A stretch of 14,555 nt of DNA from NCBI GenBank assembly GCA_902773045.1, contig CACYDE010000151.1, positions 1 through 14,555 on the forward strand, given 5' to 3'. This document shows positions 7,072-13,980 of this stretch, one piece after another. The translations under genes were made by a program, and so were the position numbers. The DNA comes from an uncultured Ruminococcus sp. (lineage in GTDB: Bacteria; Bacillota; Clostridia; Oscillospirales; Acutalibacteraceae). How positions within the stretch are numbered: position 1 is the stretch's first letter; each line of letters opens with the position of its first letter. The notes under the pieces were generated by a model. The model had not been told where the DNA came from. It made no database searches and saw only the letters and a list, made by a program, of their open reading frames with translations.

Positions 7072-7310
7072 TTTTAGAGTTACATGCATTCACGAACCCG
7101 ACCGAAGGTTGATTTTTACGGTCGGTTTTGTACCAAGCTTTTTAAACACGTGAAGATAGTTTTAGAGTTGCATAACTTTCCGAACCCGACCGAAGGCTGA
7201 TTTTTACGGTCGGTTTTGTACCAAGCTTTTTAAACACGTGAAGATAGTTTTAGAGTTACATGACTTTCCGAACCCGATCGAAGGTGGATTTTTAAAGACG
7301 TGACGAAAAT
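7072..7310. repeat. 88-bp tandem repeat: two full units and one truncated unit
   Basis: Unit 1 (7072-7159) and unit 2 (7160-7247) are both exactly 88 bp and differ at about 7 positions. Each begins TTTTAGAGTT, contains a hairpin CCGACCG/CGGTCGG followed by TTTT, and ends in another copy of the 22-bp element (7138-7159 and 7226-7247, the first T replaced by C). Unit 3 starts at 7248 but jumps at 7289-7293 from the hairpin loop into a degenerate copy of the 22-bp element (TTTTTAAAGACGTGACGAAA), losing the right stem arm. The 88-bp length equals four 22-bp periods. It is not a CRISPR array, because no part of the unit varies as a spacer would. Confidence 0.95.
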
Positions 7311-7680
7311 TTTGATAGCATATAAATTTCTCAAACTTCCCACATAAACAATTACTCATATTTCCTTATCGAAACTGTGTTTTTTAGAAATTTAAATAGA
7401 TTTCCGAGTAACCGGCTGAATGGGTTCGGGGCGATAGCACCCTTTTCCTTGAGGGAAGGGGGTATGGGTGACGACAATATCTTTGACCGAAGAACAAGCT
7501 TGGATTCGACAGCGAAAAACTATTCTATGCACCGACAATCAACGATAGACTCTATATTAATTGTTATTTTGAGTATGAGAAGTTTGAAAATGTAAAAAAA
7601 TTATGCCGCAACTATCAATGAGATCGGAAATGAAACGCAAAGAATCAACATTCGTTTGATACAGACATTATTTTTACGTC
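7311..7680. other. Gene-poor spacer with possible relic reading frame
   Basis: I see no convincing gene here. One + strand frame, GTG 7468 preceded by GAGGGAAGGGGG, reads MTTISLTEEQAWIRQRK and stops at 7546. A different frame then reads INCYFEYEKFENVKKLCRNY up to a stop at 7619. The two halves look like a small gene broken by a frameshift, but I recognise no family and the similarity may be chance. No promoter or terminator is clear. Confidence 0.3.
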
Positions 7681-7714
7681 AAAAAAACCCCGTGTTCATG
7701 CATCGAATACGGGG
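7681..7714 (-). terminator. Terminator of the two-domain transferase gene
   Basis: On the minus strand CCCCGT (7714-7709) pairs with ACGGGG (7693-7688). After a one-base mismatch an inner TTC/GAA extends the stem, and seven T follow (7687-7681). It lies 15 bases past the gene's stop codon. Confidence 0.9.
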
Positions 7715-7728
7715 GTTAAAATATTAAA

Positions 7729-9993
7729 TTATTTGTTCAAGTACTTTATCATGTTTTCGGCAAGAACCTCACGTGAATATTTTTCCGAAATAATATCGTA
7801 ATATTCCTGAAGCTGTTCCACTGTTATCTCGGGAAGCTTCAGAATTTTTTTCGTCAGATCTTCGTAAGAACGGATATATGCTTCGGGGATTTTTGCCATA
7901 ACTTCCTTGGAGCCTTGGTTCTTTTCGCAGTAAACCATTTTTCCGTTCATAATGCCCTCAATATAAGGCATACCGAAGGAATGATTGAGCGAGAAGTCAA
8001 CGACAACATCATGAGCTCTGATCTCGGCAGGACCGTCTGGAGTACTTCCGTTGTAGCAGATATAATCCGTAAGATCTTCGTCAATAAGCGTATCAATGAA
8101 TTCATCGACATAGTCGCCTGTTCCGAAAACATCAATTTTTATGCTGTTAATATCGTTGTCACGGAGATACTTTCCGTAGCCGATCAGGTTATCAATATCT
8201 GTTTTTCTGTCATGGCTGATTCTCAGCAGATAGATTCCCCTGTAAACGTCCTTTTCCTCAACAGGGAGAATTTCATCTCTTGCAACCGATCTTGAAGATT
8301 CAAGGCAGTTTCCGAGAACAATATGCTGTTTGTAATTCTTGAAGCCAAAATCCTCAATGTATTTCTTTCTGTTTGTTTCTGTAACAAAGACTGCCTTATC
8401 AATATCACACGCATTGAGCTTGTCTAAAATATTCGGGAAAACAGTCTCAAAGATCTCCACGGGGCAGTGGAAGAAATAGATCTTGTTTTTGATCGATTCC
8501 GAGGAAGCGTCGTTGAGGAAGAGATGAAGAGATTCTCTCGTTGAGATAACCGTTTCGCTGTTCGTTGTTTCAAGCCATTTCGTAAGTTTATAGCCTGCGT
8601 ATGGTTTGAGATTGACAATGTCCTTGTCATATTTCAGATAAGAAAACAGTTTCTTCCCTCTGTAGAAATGACGCTTGAAAAGGTTGAGGGGACTTTTTCT
8701 GTTCGCGTCGTAAAGCGCATAGAGATTAAGCGCGTAGGGCATATTTTTCGGTCTCTGATTTTTTTTCAAAGAGAGAAGCTGAACAAGGTAGCCTCTTTCC
8801 ATCAGAGCTTCTGCAAGCGATCTTGTCGCAAAAACGGTTCCTCCGAGTCCGTAGAAGTTGTAGCCTATAAACGTGATCTTATGGCGCTGGAGTTCCGAGA
8901 AGTAATCATACATCCTGTCAATATGTTTTCCCTGAGCGATATAGTCAAAATCAATTTTCTCGGGAATTCTTGAACTGAAGAATGGGTTGATTTCGTAGTT
9001 TTCGCTGACAATGGTTTCGATAAGTTCCTTAGCCTTTGTAATGTTGCTTTCGTTCAGCTCATCAATGGTGCAGTAGATTTTTCTCTTTTGCAGGTAATTT
9101 TCAATATCCGGCTGAAAAAGAATAACGGGCTTTTTCATGAACGTGAAATCGAACCCTACGGAGGAATAGTCCGTGATCATAACATCACTTTCAACAAGCT
9201 CGTCCATAACGTCTATATCGGAAGCATGTTCGAAAATAATATGTTCGGAGGAGGTATCTCCTTTGATAATACCAATTTTTTCTTCATCGAAAAAAGCATG
9301 GAGACAAAGAACAAGGTCTGTGTTCGTTTTGTCAAGATACTCGGCAAGTTTGGGGTCTGTAACAACGCTCCGCACTTTTTTCAGAAGTATCTTTGTTGGA
9401 AGATTATCGCCCATATAATCTCTCCACGTCAAGAACCAGAGGATTTTTTTCTTCTTCGGCTTTTTTTTCTGAAATGCTTGAAATCTCCTTATCATCTCAA
9501 TATAGCGAGGATGATATTCGCCATAGTACATCTGATAGGGCTTAAAGTTATTTTCTTCCTCTACCATTGAAGGAAGCAGCTTATTATAATAAACCAGCTT
9601 GAAAAAATTATTATTGTATGACGAACCGGTGTAACCAAGAACCTTGATCGCCGTTGTTCCGTGCTGCAGGTAAATTATCGGCTTTTCGGTTGAAAGGTCA
9701 ATAGTCTTTCCGCATATGCTTTCCGGACGAATATCCTTGTAGCTTAAAGTTACAAAAAACAAATCGGCAGCTACATAAAGCTTCAAATGACGTATTGTAT
9801 CTTTCCAAACGATAAACTTTCTGCACTTCTCGGGAAGCTGATTGACGAACTTCACGTTTTTTCTGTTTTTTTCGAGTATAAAATACTTATCTATGTCGTC
9901 TTCACGCTCAACGATATGACGCCAGAAATAGTATGAATTGTTGCTGGCTGTTTTTCCGAGATTTTCGCCGATCAGCCAAATGAATTTACCCAT
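7729..9993 (-). CDS. Fused CDP-glycerol glycerophosphotransferase-like and GT4-like glycosyltransferase
   Basis: This 754-residue cytoplasmic or membrane-associated protein has two catalytic domains. Residues about 1-365 match the CDP-glycerol glycerophosphotransferase family of teichoic-acid enzymes such as TagF. They show YLQHGTT (His111, normally HGTP), LVLCLHAF (His232) and SDVMITDYSSVGFDF (Asp275, Ser277-278). Residues about 372-754 resemble a GT-B glycosyltransferase of family GT4: GYNFYGLGGTVFA (379-389) is the donor/acceptor loop, and SFGMPYIEG (672-680) is the EX7E region. In that motif the first Glu is His671 while Glu679 is kept. The start is ATG 9993 with AAGGTGG 7 bases upstream. 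It is a single-gene unit with its own terminator, next to the sugar transferase/polymerase operon on the same strand. Likely role: adding glycerol-phosphate and/or a sugar to a lipid-linked surface polymer. Confidence 0.85.
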   Translation of the reverse strand: MGKFIWLIGENLGKTASNNSYYFWRHIVEREDDIDKYFILEKNRKNVKFVNQLPEKCRKFIVWKDTIRHLKLYVAADLFFVTLSYKDIRPESICGKTIDLSTEKPIIYLQHGTTAIKVLGYTGSSYNNNFFKLVYYNKLLPSMVEEENNFKPYQMYYGEYHPRYIEMIRRFQAFQKKKPKKKKILWFLTWRDYMGDNLPTKILLKKVRSVVTDPKLAEYLDKTNTDLVLCLHAFFDEEKIGIIKGDTSSEHIIFEHASDIDVMDELVESDVMITDYSSVGFDFTFMKKPVILFQPDIENYLQKRKIYCTIDELNESNITKAKELIETIVSENYEINPFFSSRIPEKIDFDYIAQGKHIDRMYDYFSELQRHKITFIGYNFYGLGGTVFATRSLAEALMERGYLVQLLSLKKNQRPKNMPYALNLYALYDANRKSPLNLFKRHFYRGKKLFSYLKYDKDIVNLKPYAGYKLTKWLETTNSETVISTRESLHLFLNDASSESIKNKIYFFHCPVEIFETVFPNILDKLNACDIDKAVFVTETNRKKYIEDFGFKNYKQHIVLGNCLESSRSVARDEILPVEEKDVYRGIYLLRISHDRKTDIDNLIGYGKYLRDNDINSIKIDVFGTGDYVDEFIDTLIDEDLTDYICYNGSTPDGPAEIRAHDVVVDFSLNHSFGMPYIEGIMNGKMVYCEKNQGSKEVMAKIPEAYIRSYEDLTKKILKLPEITVEQLQEYYDIISEKYSREVLAENMIKYLNK

Positions 9994-10424
9994 TAGTTTA
10001 CCACCTTTTTAATAAAACTTTCCGGTCAAATGCTTTTATAGCTCCGGAGCTTCAAACCGAAATTCGGAATTCAAAAATTCCCGATGATATAAAAACATTT
10101 TGACGCTGCTGCAATATCACATGAAAAATCTGTTGATTAATGTAGTTGGTTATTTTATTAACACACTCTTTTTATTTTAACATATTTGATTCTTGTAAAC
10201 AAGTAGCAAATAACACAAGAATTCATGAAAATACAAAAGAAATATCATTTTAATTTTACTGAATACGTTTTATTTGAACTGCAGCGATCGGGAAAGCCGA
10301 CAAATCAAAATTACTCCCGGACGCGATGGATCCGCTGTCGTTTCTTTGAATTATGTTTGCCGTGATTTTAACACGCTTGATCTCGAATATAATGATAAAA
10401 ATAAATAAAATCATAAAAATTCTC
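9994..10424. other. Divergent intergenic region between the transferase gene and perR
   Basis: Most of this is AT-rich. It contains the transferase promoter (10174-10202, minus strand) and a leader with small palindromes: AGCTCCGGAGCT (10040-10051) and CCGAA/TTCGG (10057-10067). A patch richer in G+C at about 10280-10340 carries nested inverted arms CAGCG (10282-10286)/CGCTG (10333-10337) and CGGGA (10289-10293)/TCCCG (10315-10319). A 46-codon ATG frame at 10225-10365 lacks a ribosome site and I do not call it a gene. Confidence 0.5.
10174..10202 (-). promoter_or_regulatory. Probable promoter of the two-domain transferase gene
   Basis: On the minus strand TTGTTT (10202-10197) and TAAAAT (10179-10174) are separated by 17 bases. 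Transcription from about 10167 would leave a leader of roughly 175 bases with small hairpins. The hexamers are less perfect than at the other promoters. Confidence 0.5.
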
Positions 10425-10453
10425 TTTACAAATTTCTATTTTTATTATATAAT
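10425..10453 (+). promoter_or_regulatory. perR-rubrerythrin promoter
   Basis: TTTACA (10425-10430) and TATAAT (10448-10453) are separated by 17 bases. The -10 lies inside a perfect 16-bp palindrome (10441-10456). Expected start is near 10460, about 100 bases before perR. Confidence 0.75.
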
Positions 10454-10462
10454 AAACGATAA

Positions 10463-10477
10463 AGATAATAATTATTG
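10463..10477 (+). promoter_or_regulatory. Candidate PerR box
   Basis: The 15-base site has the perfect core ATAAT-A-ATTAT (10465-10475) and matches the Bacillus PerR consensus TTATAATnATTATAA at 11 of 15 positions, counting the free central base. It sits just past the -10, over the expected first transcribed bases, where a bound repressor would block transcription. AT-rich context lowers its specificity. Confidence 0.5.
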
Positions 10478-10561
10478 TTTTCTTATAACTTGTAAATAAT
10501 AAACCCTGTGCGTTGATCGTTTTATTATATAAAAATTCTTAAATAACGGAGAAAATTTACT

Positions 10562-10945
10562 ATGAGAGCGCAAAATTACTCGAGAAAAAGACAGGCTATC
10601 TATGAGCTGCTGCTTTCAACAGACGAGCATCCGACGGCTGAGTGGATATATAATAATTTAAAATCGGATTATCCTGATCTCAGTTTGGGAACGGTCTACA
10701 GAAATTTAAAACTTTTGGAAAAAAACGGTGCGATAAAATCGGTCACTGTCATCAACGGCTGTGAGCGATATGATGCCAAGGTTTTTCCTCATTCTCATTT
10801 CATCTGCAATAAGTGCGGAAAGGTGATCGATGTTTTCTATTCGAAGGAAAATTCGGAGGTTTCGGAAAATATCCACATAGAAGGCGCTAAAAGAATAGAT
10901 TCATTCAGCCTTATTTACTACGGCGAATGTAACGATTGCGGCTGA
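10562..10945 (+). CDS. perR: PerR-type Fur-family peroxide-responsive repressor
   Basis: This 127-residue regulator of the Fur family has an N-terminal winged helix (about 1-70, with LGTVYRNLKLLEKNG) and a C-terminal dimerisation/metal domain. From the known ligands of B. subtilis PerR, all five regulatory-metal residues occur at a constant offset of 14: His23, Asp71, His77, His79 and Asp90. The structural zinc cysteines are Cys82/Cys85 and Cys123/Cys126. Asp90, where Fur proteins usually have Glu, favours PerR, which senses H2O2 through iron-catalysed oxidation of its histidines. GGAG lies 10 bases before the ATG. Rubrerythrin follows after 69 bases with no promoter that I can see, so the two are likely cotranscribed. 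A candidate PerR box at the promoter implies autoregulation. Confidence 0.88.
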   Translation: MRAQNYSRKRQAIYELLLSTDEHPTAEWIYNNLKSDYPDLSLGTVYRNLKLLEKNGAIKSVTVINGCERYDAKVFPHSHFICNKCGKVIDVFYSKENSEVSENIHIEGAKRIDSFSLIYYGECNDCG

Positions 10946-11014
10946 TACTGCGCACTCATTGAAGTGGCAGTTTGAAAAATTTTGAAAAATATTATTTTTA
11001 TCGGAGGTCTTACT

Positions 11015-11569
11015 ATGTCAAAATTTGTCTGTTCCGTTTGCGGTTATGTTTATGAAGGGGACGCCGCACCGGAAAAATGTCCCGTCTGCAAAGCGCCCGC
11101 GTCCAAATTCAATAAGGTTGAAGCGGAGAATTCCTACGCGACCGTTCATATGATCGGCGAGGGCGGAAAAGAAAAGGTCGAAGCCGACGTTTACGAAGGA
11201 TTGGTAAACTGTTTTTCGGAGGAATGTAAGGAAGTCGGAATGTATCTTGCAATGGCAAGAGCAGCCGAAAGAGAAGGATATCCCGAAGTTGCGGCCGCAT
11301 TTGAAAAGTATGCCGGAGAAAAGGCAGAACACGCAGGAAAGTACGCCGAGCTTCTCGGAGAGATCGTTTCGCCTTCAACCAAGAAAAATCTCGAATCGAG
11401 AGCGGACGCCGAAGCCGGATCCTGTTCTTACGGGTTCGGTATTGCGAAAAGAGCGAAGGCTCTCGGATATGACGCAGTTCATGATACAGTCCATGAAATG
11501 GCTAAGGACGAGGCAAGATACGCAGCAGGATTTGAAGGCTTGTTAAAGAGATATTTCGGCGATAAGTGA
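11015..11569 (+). CDS. Reverse rubrerythrin (rubredoxin domain first) with altered di-iron ligands
   Basis: This 184-residue cytosolic protein has an N-terminal rubredoxin domain (Cys6, Cys9, Cys22, Cys25) followed by a ferritin-like four-helix domain (about 60-182). That order is the reverse of classical rubrerythrin and is typical of clostridial reverse rubrerythrins, which reduce H2O2 and O2 with electrons from NADH via reductases. Helix A Glu70, helix C Glu133 and helix D Glu166 are present. The helix B motif ExxH reads KAEH (Lys103-His106) and the helix D motif ExxH reads EARY (Glu166-Tyr169), so one carboxylate and one histidine ligand expected in the family are replaced. An ATG at 10982 is in frame, but GGAGG (11003-11007) is 7 bases before ATG 11015, where homology starts. 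It is cotranscribed with perR and ended by a strong terminator. Confidence 0.9.
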   Translation: MSKFVCSVCGYVYEGDAAPEKCPVCKAPASKFNKVEAENSYATVHMIGEGGKEKVEADVYEGLVNCFSEECKEVGMYLAMARAAEREGYPEVAAAFEKYAGEKAEHAGKYAELLGEIVSPSTKKNLESRADAEAGSCSYGFGIAKRAKALGYDAVHDTVHEMAKDEARYAAGFEGLLKRYFGDK

Positions 11570-11583
11570 TAATTGCTGTGTAA

Positions 11584-11604
11584 AATAATAATAATAATAA
11601 TAAT
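11584..11604. repeat. (AAT)7 trinucleotide repeat
   Basis: Seven uninterrupted AAT units lie between the rubrerythrin stop codon and its terminator. It is a simple-sequence tract in a transcribed but untranslated position. Confidence 0.97.
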
Positions 11605-11605
11605 G

Positions 11606-11645
11606 AAACGGGACGTTTTGGGAAAACCTCAGCGTCCCGTTTTTG
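11606..11645 (+). terminator. Terminator of the perR-rubrerythrin unit
   Basis: AAACGGGACG (11606-11615) pairs over 10 bp with CGTCCCGTTT (11633-11642), and a T run follows. The 17-base loop itself contains TTTT/AAAA. Confidence 0.92.
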
Positions 11646-11670
11646 ATTGATAATGCCAATCAACGCAAAT

Positions 11671-11704
11671 GAAAAAGCCGCAGCTTGAATGCCGCGGCTT
11701 TTTC
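11671..11704. terminator. Bidirectional terminator, mainly for the amylase gene
   Basis: GAAAAAGCCGC (11671-11681) pairs over 11 bp with GCGGCTTTTTC (11694-11704). T tracts are present on both strands. It lies 18 bases past the amylase stop on the minus strand and backs up the rubrerythrin terminator on the plus strand. Confidence 0.92.
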
Positions 11705-11721
11705 ATTATTATATTTTTCGA

Positions 11722-13980
11722 TTACTTAAGATAAGAACCGTCAGTACCTATTTTACCGGAGGGGGCGCCTGCGTTCTGAAGAACGTAGCATCTCATGTTT
11801 CCTTTGCTGATGGAATCTGTTGCAAGAGAACCGTTTGCAACCGTTACAGTATTACCCGTAACAACTTCAACGTATGTTCCGTTTTCAACGCCGGTGAATG
11901 TTGCGCCGCCGGAAATTGCTACGAGACAGTAGCTGTCAACGCCGTCGCCTGTGTAGCGGCGCTTGAATGCGATGTTGCCTTCGCAGCCGTCCGTTGAATA
12001 CTGACCCTTCTGGAGAGCGGGGATCGCGCGTCTGATCTGATTGAGTCTCTGAACATGCTTTGCGAGGGGGTTGTTCAAAGTTTCCGAAACTGTGCCGCTT
12101 GCCGTATATTCGCTGAAATCTGTTGCAGTGACCGTTCCTTCGAGGTAATCTCCGAAGTAAGCTCGTCCGGTCTGTGCCAGAGGCTTTCCGGGACCTACGT
12201 CGATAACAGCGCCTTTCATGAATTCAACTTCGCTTCCGTAATAAATACATGGGATACCGCGGAATGTGAAGATAAGATCGAGGTTATCCGCCCATGCTTC
12301 CGTACCGCCGTTATATCTCAGCTTTTCGTCTGTATCTTCCGGACCGTAGTCGTGAGAGTCAACGTAAGTTACAACCCATGTCGAATCGTTTATGTACTGA
12401 TCTTCGGCGAGTGCTGCTCCGAACGCGGAGTTTGCGTTTCCGAAGTTTCTGTGCATCGAGAAGTCGATGACTCCTGTTCCGTTCCATGCGCTGTAGTCGG
12501 GTGAGTGATAATTGTTGCCGTCAAGGAAAGCGTTTGTGCTTGTCGGGTTAACGTAGTCGCCTCGGTGAGCGTCATAATGCTTTATGGATGTTTCGATGTT
12601 TGCAGTCGGATCTGTGGTGTTCCAGTTTCCGATCCATTCGGGTTCTGTTTCTTTCCATGTGAAGAATGGCGGCGAACTTGACGGGATATTATGATTCCAG
12701 ACTTCGCGAACTCTGGAGCAGACCTCGCCGAAGATGAAGAAATTCTCGGCATCTTCAAAAGCCGGGAAATATGCGCTGTTGAGAGTCCAGCGGTTGATGT
12801 GCTTTTCCGTGTCGAGACGGAAACAGTCAACTCCCATATCTACATACGAATGGTAACAGTCGGTGATGTATTTTGCTACGGCAGGATTCTCCGTGTTGAG
12901 ATCCACGCAGTCGTCCGCCATCGAACCCTGCTGTTCGATCGAGGATTCATAGCCCATCCCTTTTTCTCTGTGGTAGTTGTTTGATGGGTCGTGACCCGTG
13001 CCGCTCAGATCTTTGAGGATATCAAGCCTTGCCAGATATTGATCAAAGGGAACCAAACTGTCGTAGTTTGGATAGGATTTTTCAAGATCCGAACCGGGAA
13101 TGATTTTCATGCAGTCGGGACTTCCGAGATCCTGAAGAGTACTGTATTCCTTCATAAACATGGGACCGAGAGTAGCCTCGCCGAAGTTGCCGGAGTGATT
13201 CCAAACAACGTCCTGAATGATCTTCATATCCTTTGCGTGAGCGGCGTTGATAAGATCCTGGAAAGTAGCGCCGCTGCTTTCGTATCTCGGGTCGACCTTC
13301 GAAAAATCAATTGCGTGATAACCGTGGTAGTCATATCCGCTGGCATTTTCAACGACCGGGGTGATCCAGATAGCGCTGAATCCGAGAGCCTTGATGTAGT
13401 CAAGCCTATCTATAAGACCCTTGAAGTCTCCTCTCCACGCCGGGTCGCTGTCGGGGTTGTTTGCGGTTGCATCGTCCCAGCAGTGAACGTTGTTTCCGGT
13501 GTCACCGTCATAGAAACGGGTCGTCATAACGAAATAGATCGAATCGTTTCTCATATCTGTGCGCTCGTAGGTATCAATTTCTTCCGGGTTCTTTGTATAC
13601 CATTTTCCGTTTTTGTACCAGTATTCTCCCGCCGCGGATCTTGTCTGTTCGGCAGACTGAACGCCGTCAATGACAAAAACCAAATTGATTTTTTCAACTC
13701 CGCTGAAGGTTTTTGTGAACCAACCGTTGGAATCTGCCGTCATTTTCTCTCCGGGATATTCCACTTCAAGATTGTCGGGAAGTGAATTCCAGTAGTAAAT
13801 ATTCGGCGCGCTGCCTTTGTCGTCTTTGTAGTGAACGGTAATGCCGTTCACTGCGGATTCCTCGGCACTCACCTCGGCTGCATCGGCATTGATGGACGTA
13901 CTGTTCAAAGCGGCGCCGCCCGATGCAACGATACCCAAGAGCAAAGCACAGCAAATGATCTTTCTGAAGAGCTTTCTCAT
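11722..13980 (-). CDS. Secreted GH13 alpha-amylase with N-terminal starch-binding module
   Basis: This 752-residue exported endo-acting starch hydrolase begins with a Sec signal peptide: basic MRKLFRK, a hydrophobic core at about 8-25, and likely cleavage near residue 35. Residues about 46-131 resemble a CBM26 starch-binding domain (VHYKDDKGSAPNIYYW, ending YWYKNGKWYTK). The GH13 barrel (about 145-650) has all four signature regions: DVVWNH (257-262), FRLDTEKH (387-394, nucleophile Asp390), FGEV (417-420, acid/base Glu419) and DSHD (541-544, stabiliser Asp544; Ser542 replaces the usual Asn). A beta-rich C-terminal domain follows. No dockerin, sortase or SLH anchor is visible, so the enzyme is probably released. 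The start ATG has AAAGGAG 9 bases upstream. It is a single-gene unit. Glycosidic specificity (maltooligosaccharide versus starch) is inferred. Confidence 0.93.
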   Translation of the reverse strand: MRKLFRKIICCALLLGIVASGGAALNSTSINADAAEVSAEESAVNGITVHYKDDKGSAPNIYYWNSLPDNLEVEYPGEKMTADSNGWFTKTFSGVEKINLVFVIDGVQSAEQTRSAAGEYWYKNGKWYTKNPEEIDTYERTDMRNDSIYFVMTTRFYDGDTGNNVHCWDDATANNPDSDPAWRGDFKGLIDRLDYIKALGFSAIWITPVVENASGYDYHGYHAIDFSKVDPRYESSGATFQDLINAAHAKDMKIIQDVVWNHSGNFGEATLGPMFMKEYSTLQDLGSPDCMKIIPGSDLEKSYPNYDSLVPFDQYLARLDILKDLSGTGHDPSNNYHREKGMGYESSIEQQGSMADDCVDLNTENPAVAKYITDCYHSYVDMGVDCFRLDTEKHINRWTLNSAYFPAFEDAENFFIFGEVCSRVREVWNHNIPSSSPPFFTWKETEPEWIGNWNTTDPTANIETSIKHYDAHRGDYVNPTSTNAFLDGNNYHSPDYSAWNGTGVIDFSMHRNFGNANSAFGAALAEDQYINDSTWVVTYVDSHDYGPEDTDEKLRYNGGTEAWADNLDLIFTFRGIPCIYYGSEVEFMKGAVIDVGPGKPLAQTGRAYFGDYLEGTVTATDFSEYTASGTVSETLNNPLAKHVQRLNQIRRAIPALQKGQYSTDGCEGNIAFKRRYTGDGVDSYCLVAISGGATFTGVENGTYVEVVTGNTVTVANGSLATDSISKGNMRCYVLQNAGAPSGKIGTDGSYLK

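Noticed and set aside
7071..7260. GTTTTAGAGTT at the start of each 88-bp unit, resembling the 5' end of type II CRISPR repeats
   Set aside because: The whole 88-bp unit is conserved, including the parts that would be spacers. There are no 36-bp repeats ending in AAAAC and no cas genes. The likeness is limited to about ten bases.
7377..7595. 72-residue + strand open frame
   Set aside because: It has no ribosome site at its start, an unlikely composition and no recognisable domain. It overlaps the better but broken frame at 7468-7621.
10225..10365. 46-codon ATG frame in the transferase-perR gap
   Set aside because: It has no ribosome site, no recognisable family and an Arg-rich, irregular composition. 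It is probably chance.
12991..13785. Long + strand open frame (264 codons) opposite the amylase gene
   Set aside because: It is antisense to clearly conserved GH13 coding sequence and has no ribosome site or family features. It is a shadow of codon bias.
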